Translations under genes and position numbers: made by a program
Notes under the pieces: model-generated
Told to the model about the DNA's origin: nothing
Database searches by the model: none
What the model saw: the letters and a program-made list of their open reading frames with translations, nothing else
Assembly: GCA_016927535.1 (NCBI GenBank)
Contig: JAFGMM010000351.1
Location: 1 to 44,843 of the forward strand
Length of the DNA stretch: 44,843 nucleotides
From: Anaerolineae bacterium
GTDB taxonomy: Bacteria; Chloroflexota; Anaerolineae; Aggregatilineales; JAFGMM01
Direction of reading: 5' to 3'
In this document: one piece after another, positions 7,768 to 16,212 of the stretch
Position numbering within the stretch: position 1 is the stretch's first letter
Layout of the letters: every line of letters begins with the position of its first letter

Positions 7768-7807
7768 CCCCCGCTCCATGTCATGGAGCGGGGGTAGGGA
7801 GTGAGGT
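7768..7807. repeat. GC-rich hairpin repeat (copy 3)
   Basis: A perfect 12-bp stem (CCCCCGCTCCAT, 7768-7779) with loop GTC and complement at 7783-7794, followed by GGGAGTGAGGT. The layout (C-rich arm, CTCCA, short loop, G-rich arm, GTGAGGT flank) matches the hairpins at 1829-1857 and 5444-5472. Confidence 0.6.
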
Positions 7808-7852
7808 ATTGCCAATTGGTTTTGTCTTCTCCATAAGTGTTGCGGGCACGGG

Positions 7853-8353
7853 TCAGCGCGCCGCGATTTCTTTTCGCATGCACCATTCGCAAGATGTGCC
7901 TTCCTCGTCGTGCGCCCCGTCGTAGGCGAACCCGTTTTTCAGGTAGAAGGCCTGCCCGGTTTTGTTTTGGCTGTGTACGTAGCAGAAGTATTCGGTCACG
8001 CCCTGCGCGCGCAGCCGCGCCTCCATCCAGCGTAAGAAGCGCTGCCCGATGCCCCGGCGCTGGTAGCCGGGGACGACGTACAGGCGGAACAACTCGGAGC
8101 CTTCTTCGCCCTGGCCGAAGTGACAGTAGCCGACCACGCGACCGTTGTCTTTGGCGACCAGGAACGCATGCTGCGGGTTCTGGATCACCCCGCGCAGGCT
8201 CTCGGCGGCATAGGCGCGCTGCAAGAAGTCGTCGATAAACTCGGCGGTGAAGATATCTTTGTAAGTGACGTGCCAGCTTTCGGCGGCGGCGGCCCGTATC
8301 TGCGGGATATCGGCCTCTTGGGCGATTTCGAAATCGATGTTTTCCGGCGTCAT
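7853..8353 (-). CDS. GNAT-family N-acetyltransferase
   Basis: A 166-aa soluble acetyltransferase of the GCN5-related fold. The N-terminal part carries the usual substrate-side helices (DIPQIRAAAAESWHVTYKDI). The acetyl-CoA pyrophosphate-binding motif A is seen as LFRLYVVPGYQRRGIGQRFL, with the Q/RxxGxG element QRRGIG. KTGQAFYLKNGFAYDG is the C-terminal motif B. The substrate is unknown. ATG 8353 is used; a TTG at 8365 overlapping the upstream stop (TTGA) is an alternative. It lies 8 nt after the amidase/deacetylase gene, so the two are probably co-transcribed. Confidence 0.86.
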   Translation of the reverse strand: MTPENIDFEIAQEADIPQIRAAAAESWHVTYKDIFTAEFIDDFLQRAYAAESLRGVIQNPQHAFLVAKDNGRVVGYCHFGQGEEGSELFRLYVVPGYQRRGIGQRFLRWMEARLRAQGVTEYFCYVHSQNKTGQAFYLKNGFAYDGAHDEEGTSCEWCMRKEIAAR

Positions 8354-8361
8354 GGCTGTGC

Positions 8362-10380
8362 TCAATCGACGTCCAACAGCGCGCGCTGTTCAGGCGTAAA
8401 CACATCCCACAGCGTACCCAGTACGTAGCCGCCGGTAAGTGCGTCTTCGACGATGCGCGGGAAGGCCTCTATATCGGCGCTGCTGTTCAGGTGCGCCACG
8501 TAAATCTTGCCGGGCGCAAAGGTCCAGGTGACGTAGCTGTATACGTCTTCGGCGGTGACGCCGGTCTGCCAGCCGGTGGTATCGCCGTCCTTGCTCCACC
8601 AGATACCCAGCATGCCCAGTTCGGCGGCGGCGCGGTTGACCTCATAATTACGCGCGCCGAACGGCGCCCGCCACAGGCGCATCGGCAGGTGCCCGCCGAT
8701 GGTCCTATCGAGCGTCTCCTGGCAGCTTTGTAGATCGGCTTTGATCGCGGCGGCAGTCATCTCGGTGAAGTTGGGGTGGGTGTCCGAGTGGTTTTGCAGG
8801 TCGTGCCCGTCGGCGAGCATCTGTCGCACCGTGACCGGGTTCGCGCGGATGAAGTCGCCGGTGAGGAAGATGGTCACTTTGAGGTCGTATTTGCGCAGCG
8901 CCGCGCGGAAGGCCGGCCAGTTAGTGGCGCTGCTGCCCATGTCGAAGGTGAAGGCTATGCGCGGCGGGTCGTCGGTGCGCCCATGCGTGACCTCGCCCAA
9001 CGCCAGCGCTTCGATTTGCGCCTCGGTGAGCGCGGCGGGGTTGGGATAGGGCGTCGCGCCGGCGCGCATCAGGGCAAGCTCTGCGCCCACCCACTCCTCG
9101 AAGGCGTCGGCGTGCGCGCGGCCTAGCAGGGCGTTGCCCTTCTCGGTGGCGAGCCATTTCGCCTCGGCGGGGTTGCTCGCCATGCCGGCCTCGATGAGCA
9201 CGCCGATGAAGGGTTGGGGCGCCGGCTCGTGGCGCGCGGCGGGGAGTTCGCGGTAGCGCCAGTCGATGATATCGAAGATGGCGCCGGGGCCGCGCTCGCG
9301 CCCGTAGGCCCGGCCCGGGTCGATGCCCCGGCTGGCGGTCTCGACGCCCATCGCGCGCCAGGCCGCGCCGAGGTGGTCGCTGAGGTAAAGCGCCAGGCGG
9401 TAGCTGGCGTAGTCGTCGGCGGTCTCATATGGATCGGGATAAAACAGCGTGTAGCCTTTGGCGGTGTCGTCGCCAAACGAGTCGGCATGCAGCATGGCGA
9501 TGACGGCGCGCCGGCCGGTGCGCTGCGCCGCGTAGTAAGCGAACTGCGCGCGGAACATCAAGCTGTCATGGTTGTTGACGAGGCCGTCGTTGTCGAGGTC
9601 CAGGCCCTTGTACGGGTCCTCGAACAGCCAGCCGTCGTCGTGGGCGAGGGCGGTAACCCACCCGCGCTGCTCCAGCGCGACGCGCAGCGCGTGCGCACGC
9701 TGCAAGTTCGACCGGTGCTCGGTGACGTACTCGCCGTCGGCGCCGAGGATGGACGCGCCGCGATCCATGCGCGTATGGCCGGGGTCAATGATGACGAGGT
9801 GCGCGGCCTTAAAAGCCTCCGGTGCCGGCGCATCGATGGCGACCGGGCCGGCGTACTGCCAGGTCGCCGCTTCGTGAGGGACGGCACCGGCGGCGATGGC
9901 GTTGTAGATGTTCGTCACGGCGTCGCCGTCTACCGGGATGATGTCAAGCTGGGGCGGCGTGTCGCAGGCGGTGATGGCGTCGGCAAGGCGGGTGTAGTTT
10001 TGGTGGACGAGCACGGCGTCGATGTGCACCAGCGGCAGGCCGGGTATTCCCATAAGATCGGTGATGAGAGTCTCCCATGCCGTTATGCGGTCGGCGTAGC
10101 CGTCGAGTTCGTCGATCACCAGCGCGATTTGATTCCCGGCGGCGATTGCCAGACGGAGCGTGTCGGGGTCGTTCTCAGGCCGCGCCAGGATGAGCGTGCG
10201 CAGGTTGCGCGCCTGCAAAAAAGCAAAGGTCTGAAGGATGGCGTCGTGATCTTCATTGGTGGGCAGCTCCAGCACCAGCCTGGGCGCGTTGCAATTGACC
10301 TCACTTTGCGCTGCGGTCGGCGGGATAGGCGCCAACCCACCGGCAAGGATAGCAAGAATGAGTAGTAGAGATACTTTCAT
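8362..10380 (-). CDS. Secreted amidase/polysaccharide deacetylase fusion
   Basis: A 672-aa exported protein. Residues 1-24 are a signal peptide (LLLILAILAGGLAPIPPTAA). Residues 30-185 are a less clear alpha/beta region. Residues 195-430 match N-acetylmuramoyl-L-alanine amidase (Amidase_3): VIIDPGH (His202), Glu221, AMLHADS (His298) and VLIEAGMASNP (Glu397) supply the zinc ligands and catalytic Glu. Residues 475-672 are a NodB deacetylase: TFDMG (Asp480), HSDTHP (His531, His535), WRAPFG (Arg571) and VAHL (His630). The second motif-1 Asp is replaced by Met481. DLDNDGLVNNHD (261-272) is a full EF-hand-type calcium loop inside the amidase part. GGAGG precedes the ATG at 10380. It likely trims peptidoglycan or another glycan at the cell surface. 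Confidence 0.87.
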   Translation of the reverse strand: MKVSLLLILAILAGGLAPIPPTAAQSEVNCNAPRLVLELPTNEDHDAILQTFAFLQARNLRTLILARPENDPDTLRLAIAAGNQIALVIDELDGYADRITAWETLITDLMGIPGLPLVHIDAVLVHQNYTRLADAITACDTPPQLDIIPVDGDAVTNIYNAIAAGAVPHEAATWQYAGPVAIDAPAPEAFKAAHLVIIDPGHTRMDRGASILGADGEYVTEHRSNLQRAHALRVALEQRGWVTALAHDDGWLFEDPYKGLDLDNDGLVNNHDSLMFRAQFAYYAAQRTGRRAVIAMLHADSFGDDTAKGYTLFYPDPYETADDYASYRLALYLSDHLGAAWRAMGVETASRGIDPGRAYGRERGPGAIFDIIDWRYRELPAARHEPAPQPFIGVLIEAGMASNPAEAKWLATEKGNALLGRAHADAFEEWVGAELALMRAGATPYPNPAALTEAQIEALALGEVTHGRTDDPPRIAFTFDMGSSATNWPAFRAALRKYDLKVTIFLTGDFIRANPVTVRQMLADGHDLQNHSDTHPNFTEMTAAAIKADLQSCQETLDRTIGGHLPMRLWRAPFGARNYEVNRAAAELGMLGIWWSKDGDTTGWQTGVTAEDVYSYVTWTFAPGKIYVAHLNSSADIEAFPRIVEDALTGGYVLGTLWDVFTPEQRALLDVD

Positions 10381-10469
10381 GCGGCCTCCGGTGGGGGATT
10401 GTAGCGCAGCCGGCGGCGGTGTCAACGCGATGGCGGCGCATTGGGGCGCGTTTACCGGGCAGCGTGGCG

Positions 10470-10925
10470 TTAACTGGAGCCGGTTTTTTTCTTTTTGGTC
10501 AGTTTGCTTTTGCTCTGCTTTTTAGGCGGCTGGGCCGGCGCGCTTACAGCCTCGGCAGCTTTGCTTTGTGGGGCCGGTTCGGTGGCGCGGCGGGCCGCAC
10601 CCTGGACTTGCTCGGTGGCTTTTTGTTCAAGCTCGCGCGATTTTTGCTGGACGGCCTCGCGCGCCTGGCGGCCCGGCTGCGACACCTTGTCGCGGATTTC
10701 TTGCTTCTTTCTCAAGATCGCTTGCTCGGCGTCGCGCCGGGGCTGGGTGAGTTTGCGTTTGACATTCTGTTCAGTTTGGAGCTTTTTCTCTTCGAGCCGA
10801 CGAATCGGGGAAGTCGCCTTGCGTGTGAGACGGTTCCCCCCGGCTCTGACGGCGTTCTCGGCTTGTTTCGCTTCGCGCTTGATAAGCTGACTGATAAATT
10901 TCATGAGATCATCGAGGATTGACAT
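10470..10925 (-). CDS. Lys/Gln-rich coiled-coil protein, unknown function
   Basis: A 151-aa, very basic, probably cytoplasmic protein with no signal peptide or membrane segment. Residues 10-110 are rich in Lys, Arg, Glu and Gln with heptad-like spacing, suggesting long helices; the C-terminus is a Pro/Ala/Lys tail ending in a KKKK run. It resembles no enzyme I know. GGGGGTAAAG lies just upstream of the ATG at 10925. It is transcribed divergently from the Hsp20 gene. Low-complexity composition leaves some doubt, but the start signal, clean stop and strand consistency favour a real gene. Confidence 0.6.
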   Translation of the reverse strand: MSILDDLMKFISQLIKREAKQAENAVRAGGNRLTRKATSPIRRLEEKKLQTEQNVKRKLTQPRRDAEQAILRKKQEIRDKVSQPGRQAREAVQQKSRELEQKATEQVQGAARRATEPAPQSKAAEAVSAPAQPPKKQSKSKLTKKKKTGSS

Positions 10926-11044
10926 CGCTTTACCCCCACTTTTTTTGACTATTTATGTACAGTATCGGCGAAAACCGGGCGAAAAGTCAAGGGCGCTTCT
11001 CTGATGCAACGCTGATACGATGTTTATGTCGCGCTGATGGGCTG

Positions 11045-11074
11045 TTTACATGTCTCTAACACTGCCGGTATAAG
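11045..11074 (+). promoter_or_regulatory. Candidate sigma-70-type promoter of the Hsp20 gene
   Basis: TTTACA (11045-11050), an 18-nt spacer and TATAAG (11069-11074), about 95 nt before the Hsp20 start. No CIRCE inverted repeat is seen, so HrcA control is not supported. Confidence 0.5.
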
Positions 11075-11168
11075 ATGTTTCGCAGATGAACATTTAAGGA
11101 ACAAAGGTGCATTTAGACGCCACGCCTACCGGCGGAGAGCAGATATTACCCTTAAGGAGGTATGAGAC

Positions 11169-11615
11169 ATGTCGAACCAACTTTCAAACTGGAACCCGAT
11201 CCGCGATTTGATCCAGATGCGCGAAGCGATGGATCGCCTGTTCGAGCAGCAGATGCAGCCCACCGGCCGTGAACGCGCGGTGCCGTACTATCGCCTGCCG
11301 GTCGATGCTTACAGCACCGAGGAGGCGGTCGTGATCGAAGCGCCAATGGCCGGCGCGAACCCGGAAGAGGTCGATATCACCATCGACGGGGACAGCCTGA
11401 CCATCCGCGCCGAGGTCAAGCCGGGGGCGACCGAGGGGCGCAACTACTTGATTAGCGAGCGCGGCTATGGCATGTTGGAGCGCTCGCTGACCCTCAATGT
11501 GCCGGTTGAGATGGATAAGATCGAAGCAACCTTCAAGAACGGCGTCCTGACCCTGACGCTGCCCAAAGCTGAATCCGTCCGCCCGCACAAGGTCGAGGTC
11601 AAGGCTGCTAAATAA
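11169..11615 (+). CDS. Small heat-shock protein, Hsp20/alpha-crystallin family
   Basis: A 148-aa ATP-independent holdase chaperone. The alpha-crystallin domain spans about residues 38-145: it opens with LPVDAYSTEEAVVIEAPMAG and includes VDITIDGDSLTIRAE and the conserved FKNGVLTLTLPKAE segment. The short N-terminal arm begins NWNPIRDLIQMREAMDRLFE, typical of bacterial class A Hsp20. A C-terminal I-X-I anchor is not obvious; the tail reads VRPHKVEVKAAK. AAGGAGG (11154-11160) is a strong Shine-Dalgarno 8 nt before the ATG. It is monocistronic, followed by a long hairpin terminator. Confidence 0.96.
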   Translation: MSNQLSNWNPIRDLIQMREAMDRLFEQQMQPTGRERAVPYYRLPVDAYSTEEAVVIEAPMAGANPEEVDITIDGDSLTIRAEVKPGATEGRNYLISERGYGMLERSLTLNVPVEMDKIEATFKNGVLTLTLPKAESVRPHKVEVKAAK

Positions 11616-11634
11616 ACGCTGCATTATTCGAATA

Positions 11635-11680
11635 CCAAACTCACCTCGCCCTCACGGGAGGTGAGTTTGGCGTTTCTGTT
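11635..11680 (+). terminator. Hsp20 terminator, possibly bidirectional
   Basis: A perfect 13-bp stem (CCAAACTCACCTC, 11635-11647, with 11658-11670) and a 10-nt loop, followed by CGTTTCTGTT. It lies between the convergent Hsp20 and RSH genes and could serve both, although neither side has an uninterrupted T-run. Confidence 0.65.
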
Positions 11681-11682
11681 AC

Positions 11683-13893
11683 TCACGGCGCGCGCCGGCG
11701 CACGTCGATCACGTTAGGAAGCTGCGTGATTTTGCGAAACACGCGCGCCAGTTGAGGCAGGTCGCTGACCTCCAGAGTGACGATGAACGTCGTCACGTTG
11801 CGGCTGTTGGTCGATAGGCTGATGTTGGAGATGCCCACGTCCAGGTCTGCGACTACCGTGCTGATATCGCGCACCAGGCCCGTGCGGTTGTGCGCCTTGA
11901 TGACGACCGGCACCTGGTAGTTGTGCTCGGTTTGCTGTCCCCAGCTTACGTTAATCAGGCGTTCGCGCTCTTTGATGCTGCGAATGTTTGGGCAGTCCAC
12001 ACGGTGGACGGTCACGCCGCGCCCGCGCGTGATATAGCCGATGATCTCGTCGCCGATGACCGGGTTGCAGCACTGCGCCCGGTTGACCAGCAGACCTTCG
12101 GCGCCCAGGATGTTGATGCCCGCCGATGGGAGTGGCTGCGCCGGCCGGGTGACCGCCGGCTTGAGCAGATCGTCGGGGCGCTGGCTGCGCTCGGCTTCCA
12201 GGATGCGCGCCGCGATGCTGTCGCTGTTGATATCGCCGAAGCCGACGGCGGCCAGGAACTCCTCGACGGTGCGGTCTTTGAAGCTCTCGAAGAGATTTTT
12301 AACCGCTTCGTGGCTCATGTTGGTCACGCCCAGCCGCTTCAGTTCGCGGTCGATCACCTCGCGCCCCTGACCGAGCATTTTTTCGCGGTCCTGGCGGCGG
12401 AACCACTGGCGGATTTTGGTCTTGGCGCGGCGCGTGGTGGCGTAGCCCAGGTTGAGCCAGTCCCGGCTCGGCCCGCCGCGTTTGGCGGTGACGATTTCCA
12501 CCTTGTCGCCGGTCTGGAGCTTGTAATCCAGGGGGACCAGTTTGCCGTTGACCTTCGCGCCCCGGCAGCGGTCGCCGATGACGGTGTGGATGTGATAGGC
12601 GAAGTCGATAGGCGTCGCCCCGGCGGGCAGGTCCAGAATGTCTTCATCGGGCGAGAAGACGTACACGCGGTCGGCGAATACGTCGGACTTCATCGCATCG
12701 ACGAAATCTTGCGCGTCGCTCAGTTCGCGCCCCAGTTCGAGCAGTTGGCGCAGCCAGCTTACTTTGTTGTCGAATTCGATATCCTGCCAGGCCGCGCCTT
12801 CTTTGTAGCGCCAGTGCGCCGCAATGCCGTATTCGGCCTGTTCGTGCATCTCGTGGGTGCGGATTTGCACCTCGATGATGTCGCGCGGGTCGTCGCCGTA
12901 TTGTACGGCGGTGTGCAGCGATTGGTAGCCGGTCGGGCGCGGGTTGCTGATGTAATCGTCGAATTCGTTAGGGACGACCTTCCACAGCGAATGCACCACG
13001 CCGAGCGCCTGGTAGCAGTCAGGGATCGTCTCGACGATGACACGGATGCCGAGCCGGTCGTAGATGCGCCACACATCTTTACCGTAGTATTTTTCGGTGT
13101 TGAGCTTGCGGTAGATGCTGTAGATGTGCTTCTGGCGCGTGGTGATGCAGTCCGGGCTGACGTGGAGGCCGGCCTTGCGCAGGGCGCTAAGCAGCGTTTG
13201 CCGGATGGCGCCGAGCCGCTCGGCGTGTTCCCGGCGCCGGGCGCTGAGCTTGGTCTCGATTTCGGCGAATTCTTCGGGATAAAGCGTTTTGAAGGCGAGG
13301 TCTTCAAGCTCGCTTTTCATCTTGCTCATCCCCAGCCGCCCGGCAATCGGCGCGTAGATTTCCATCGTCTCGCGCGCGACGCTCTCCTGCTGGGCGAGCG
13401 AGTACCGGTCTTGAATGCGGGTGTTGTGCAGTTGGATCGCCAGGCGCAGGAGCATTACGCGCACGTCTGAGGCGGTAGCAAGAATCAGCTTGCGCAGATT
13501 CTCGGCCTGCTTCTTGGCCTCGCCGGCTTTGTCCGGCAGCGTGGAGAGCTTGGCGACGCCGTAGACCAGCCCGGCTACCCCCGGCCCGAAGTTCTCCTCG
13601 ATCTGGGCAAAGGTGACCCCGGTCTGTTCGACCACGCCGTGGAGCAGGGCCGCGACGATGGTTTCAATGTCCAGGTTGTATTCGAGCAGAATCCGGGTGA
13701 CGGCGACGGCATGTTCGACCGGGTGTACGACGCGCTCATCGGCTGCCTGGTGGTCGCGGTAGGCGAACTCGATCATGCGGACGGCTTGTTGGAGCAGTCG
13801 GATTTCGTCGGCGCGCAGAGCGCCGGCGGCCTGGGCCATCAGCGCATCTTGCGCAGGAGATGCCTGGGAGAGGGTGTTGGTTGTAAGGATCAT
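11683..13893 (-). CDS. Long RSH protein, synthetase intact, hydrolase residues lost (RelA-like role)
   Basis: A 736-aa (p)ppGpp enzyme with HD, synthetase, TGS and ACT domains. The HD hydrolase region (about 35-200) lacks key residues: canonical LLHD is LLHG (Gly86), the ED pair is EQ (89-90) and LADRLHN is LAIQLHN (Ile153 in place of Asp). The synthetase (about 245-370) is complete: RQKHIYSIYRKL, Asp279 in RIYDRLGIRV, DYISNPRPTGYQSLHT and Glu341 in EVQIRTHEMHEQAEYGIAAHW. TGS (about 405-470) has AGATPIDFAYHIHT; a zinc-finger-like RAQCCNPV and an ACT domain end the protein. It should therefore make but not degrade the alarmone. It lies 32 nt after the second RSH gene in one operon. Confidence 0.95.
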   Translation of the reverse strand: MILTTNTLSQASPAQDALMAQAAGALRADEIRLLQQAVRMIEFAYRDHQAADERVVHPVEHAVAVTRILLEYNLDIETIVAALLHGVVEQTGVTFAQIEENFGPGVAGLVYGVAKLSTLPDKAGEAKKQAENLRKLILATASDVRVMLLRLAIQLHNTRIQDRYSLAQQESVARETMEIYAPIAGRLGMSKMKSELEDLAFKTLYPEEFAEIETKLSARRREHAERLGAIRQTLLSALRKAGLHVSPDCITTRQKHIYSIYRKLNTEKYYGKDVWRIYDRLGIRVIVETIPDCYQALGVVHSLWKVVPNEFDDYISNPRPTGYQSLHTAVQYGDDPRDIIEVQIRTHEMHEQAEYGIAAHWRYKEGAAWQDIEFDNKVSWLRQLLELGRELSDAQDFVDAMKSDVFADRVYVFSPDEDILDLPAGATPIDFAYHIHTVIGDRCRGAKVNGKLVPLDYKLQTGDKVEIVTAKRGGPSRDWLNLGYATTRRAKTKIRQWFRRQDREKMLGQGREVIDRELKRLGVTNMSHEAVKNLFESFKDRTVEEFLAAVGFGDINSDSIAARILEAERSQRPDDLLKPAVTRPAQPLPSAGINILGAEGLLVNRAQCCNPVIGDEIIGYITRGRGVTVHRVDCPNIRSIKERERLINVSWGQQTEHNYQVPVVIKAHNRTGLVRDISTVVADLDVGISNISLSTNSRNVTTFIVTLEVSDLPQLARVFRKITQLPNVIDVRRRAP

Positions 13894-13925
13894 GGGCGTC
13901 TATCCCTGCACATCGGCAGGAATTG

Positions 13926-16058
13926 CTAGCGCGTTTCTTTGTCGTTGCCATTGTGATGATATTGTACGGTGCGGCGATGGGCCTCGCGCACGTTTGGCAA
14001 AAACTCGATCTTCGTCAACATGCGGATCAGTTGATCCACCGATGTTATTTCCATTGTACCGTGAAACGTGGCGATATTGTTATGGGTTTCCATGGTCAAA
14101 ACGGCCATGTTCACGCCTTCAGCCGTGACGATGGTGCTGATATCGCGCATCAGGCCTTCGCGGTCGTGGGCGGTGATGGTGATCGGCACCGGGTAGCGCT
14201 CGTCGTTCGGGCGCCGCCACCGCACGTCGAGGGCGTCGCAGGCGTCTAGGTGGGCGATCTCCGGGCAGCGCGCCTGGTGGATGACGGCCTCGCGCTGGTT
14301 GATCTGGTAGCCCTTGATGGCCTGCCCGTGTGAGGGGTTACAGCAGACCGCCAGGTGGACGATAAGCCCATCGGCGCCGACCAGGTTCAACCACCAACCG
14401 TTTTCGCGTTCGAGCACCTTTTTGGCAATCGCAAAGCCATCGATGTCCCCGGATCCCACGCCGACCAGGAGATCGTCGAGCGTAAGGTTGAAGATGTCGG
14501 CGACGTTCTCGTGCGTCATCCAGTTTAGCCCCAGGCGCCGCAGCTCGCGGGTGATGACCTTTCTGCCCAGCGCGGTCATGCCGGCGTGGTCTTGGCGGCG
14601 GAACCACTGGCGAATCCGCGCCAGGGCGCGGCGGGTTTTGACTAAGCCCAGTTCGGGGTTGAGCCAGTCGATGCTGGGGCCGCCCCGGCCGGCGGTGATG
14701 ATTTCGACGGTATCGCCGCCTCTGAGCACGTAGTCCAGCGGCACCATTTTATCATCGACCTTCGCGCCCCGGCAGCGATGGCCCACATCGGTATGGATGT
14801 GATAGGCAAAATCGACCGGCGTTGCGCCTTTGGGCAGGTCTTTGACATGGCCCTGGGGCGTGATGACGTAAATGCGGTCTTGCAGCACGTCGGCGCGGAT
14901 GGTGTCGATATACTCGACCGCGTTTTCGACCCCGCTGCCGACTTCAAGCAGGCTGTGCAGATAGCGCACCGACCGCTCGAACATCTCGTCGCTCTGGGCG
15001 CCGTTTCGGAAGAGCCAGCGCGAGACTACGCCATACTGGGCGTGCTGGTGCATTTCGAGCGTGCGCATTTGCAAGTTCAAGAAAAAGCCGCTGTCGTCGA
15101 TGATGACGACCGTGTGCAGCGATTGGTAGTGATTGTCTTTGGGCAGCGCGATGTAATCATGGAAGCCCTTTTCGACCGGGCGCCAGAGTTCGTGGGCGAC
15201 GCCCAACGCGGCGTAGCAGTCGAGAAGCGTATTGACGAGCACCCGAATCGGGCGCAGGTTGTGAATCTGCGAGAGCGGGAGATTCTTTTCCTTCATGCGC
15301 GTGTGGAGATCGTAGAAGCGCACGTCGCCCAGGCACACCTCTGCCTCGATGTTGTGCGCGGCCAGTTCGCTCTGCAGGCGTTCGGCGGCGGCCAGGAGTT
15401 TCGGCTCGCTCGCTTCACGATATTTTTCTAGGTTCGCTTTAAAAGTTTGGTATTCTTCGGGGTGAATGTGGGGGAAACTGAGGTCTTCTAGCTCGCACTT
15501 GAGGGTCCATATGCCCAGGCGATAGGCCAGCGGCGCGAAGATTTCCATGGTCTCCTGCGCGATGGCGCGCTGCCGCCGGGCCGGGAGCGAGTCCAGGGTG
15601 CGCAGGTTGTGGAGCCGGTCGGCGAGCTTGATGAGAATCACGCGCACATCCTGGTCCATTGCCAGGATGGTCTTACGTAAAAATTCTTCTTCGTTTCCCG
15701 GCTTGATCTTCTCGGTGACTCGTTTGCCGTCTTTCACACGCGGCACGCTGTCCAGCTTGGAGACGCCATCGACCAGCCGGGCGACCTCTTTCCCAAACGT
15801 TTCTTCGAGTTCGTAGAGCGTGACGGGCGTATCTTCGATGGTATCGTGCAGCAAGGCGGCGGCGATGGTCGCTGTGTCAAGTTGGAGGTTCGCCAGGATT
15901 TTAGCGACCGCCATACAATGCACGATATAGGGTTCGCCGGAGCGGCGGGTCTGGGGGGCGTGCGCGGCTTCGGCGAACCGGTAAGCGCGTTCGATGAGAC
16001 TGCGTTCTCCCGCGCTAAGATCGCCGGGCAAAAGCTCTAAAAGTGATTCCAGGTACAT
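13926..16058 (-). CDS. Long RSH protein, hydrolase intact, synthetase ligands lost (SpoT-hydrolase-like role)
   Basis: A 710-aa HD-synthetase-TGS-ACT protein. The hydrolase site is intact: His47, HD at 71-72, ED at 75-76 (LLHDTIEDT) and Asp147 in KLADRLHNLRTL, the manganese and catalytic residues of the family. The synthetase region is degenerate: the Asp of IYDLLAIR is Asn267 (IHNLRPIR), the Glu of EVQIRT is Asn328 (LNLQMRT), the RxKH substrate motif is missing (DVRFYDLHTRM) and AEYGVAAHW is AQYGVVSRW. TGS contains KGATPVDFAYHIHT; AVCCNPSHG and an ACT domain follow. It should degrade but not make (p)ppGpp. A consensus-like promoter lies about 65 nt upstream, so this is the first gene of the pair. 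Confidence 0.95.
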   Translation of the reverse strand: MYLESLLELLPGDLSAGERSLIERAYRFAEAAHAPQTRRSGEPYIVHCMAVAKILANLQLDTATIAAALLHDTIEDTPVTLYELEETFGKEVARLVDGVSKLDSVPRVKDGKRVTEKIKPGNEEEFLRKTILAMDQDVRVILIKLADRLHNLRTLDSLPARRQRAIAQETMEIFAPLAYRLGIWTLKCELEDLSFPHIHPEEYQTFKANLEKYREASEPKLLAAAERLQSELAAHNIEAEVCLGDVRFYDLHTRMKEKNLPLSQIHNLRPIRVLVNTLLDCYAALGVAHELWRPVEKGFHDYIALPKDNHYQSLHTVVIIDDSGFFLNLQMRTLEMHQHAQYGVVSRWLFRNGAQSDEMFERSVRYLHSLLEVGSGVENAVEYIDTIRADVLQDRIYVITPQGHVKDLPKGATPVDFAYHIHTDVGHRCRGAKVDDKMVPLDYVLRGGDTVEIITAGRGGPSIDWLNPELGLVKTRRALARIRQWFRRQDHAGMTALGRKVITRELRRLGLNWMTHENVADIFNLTLDDLLVGVGSGDIDGFAIAKKVLERENGWWLNLVGADGLIVHLAVCCNPSHGQAIKGYQINQREAVIHQARCPEIAHLDACDALDVRWRRPNDERYPVPITITAHDREGLMRDISTIVTAEGVNMAVLTMETHNNIATFHGTMEITSVDQLIRMLTKIEFLPNVREAHRRTVQYHHNGNDKETR

Positions 16059-16122
16059 AGCTGCACGTGCGGCGCTGCACGCCGCCCCTTATAGTACTTT
16101 AGACACCTACGTGTTTGAAAAC

Positions 16123-16151
16123 AGTATAGTCGGGTATTAAGTTGGTGACAA
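16123..16151 (-). promoter_or_regulatory. Sigma-70-type promoter of the RSH pair
   Basis: On the minus strand TTGTCA (16151-16146), a 17-nt spacer and TATACT (16128-16123), about 65 nt before the first RSH start. Very close to consensus. Confidence 0.7.
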
Positions 16152-16212
16152 GAGGTTTGCGGTTGTTTTTGTGAGATTCCTCGCCGAGTACTATTGTCGT
16201 GGGCGGCCAGGT

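Noticed and set aside
9214-10365. 383-codon open frame on the plus strand opposite the amidase/deacetylase gene
   Set aside because: Shadow of a well-supported gene; no start signal or motif.
11890-13470. 526-codon open frame on the plus strand opposite the RSH gene
   Set aside because: The opposite strand encodes a clear RSH protein; this frame is Val/Asp/Ala-biased with no recognisable domain.
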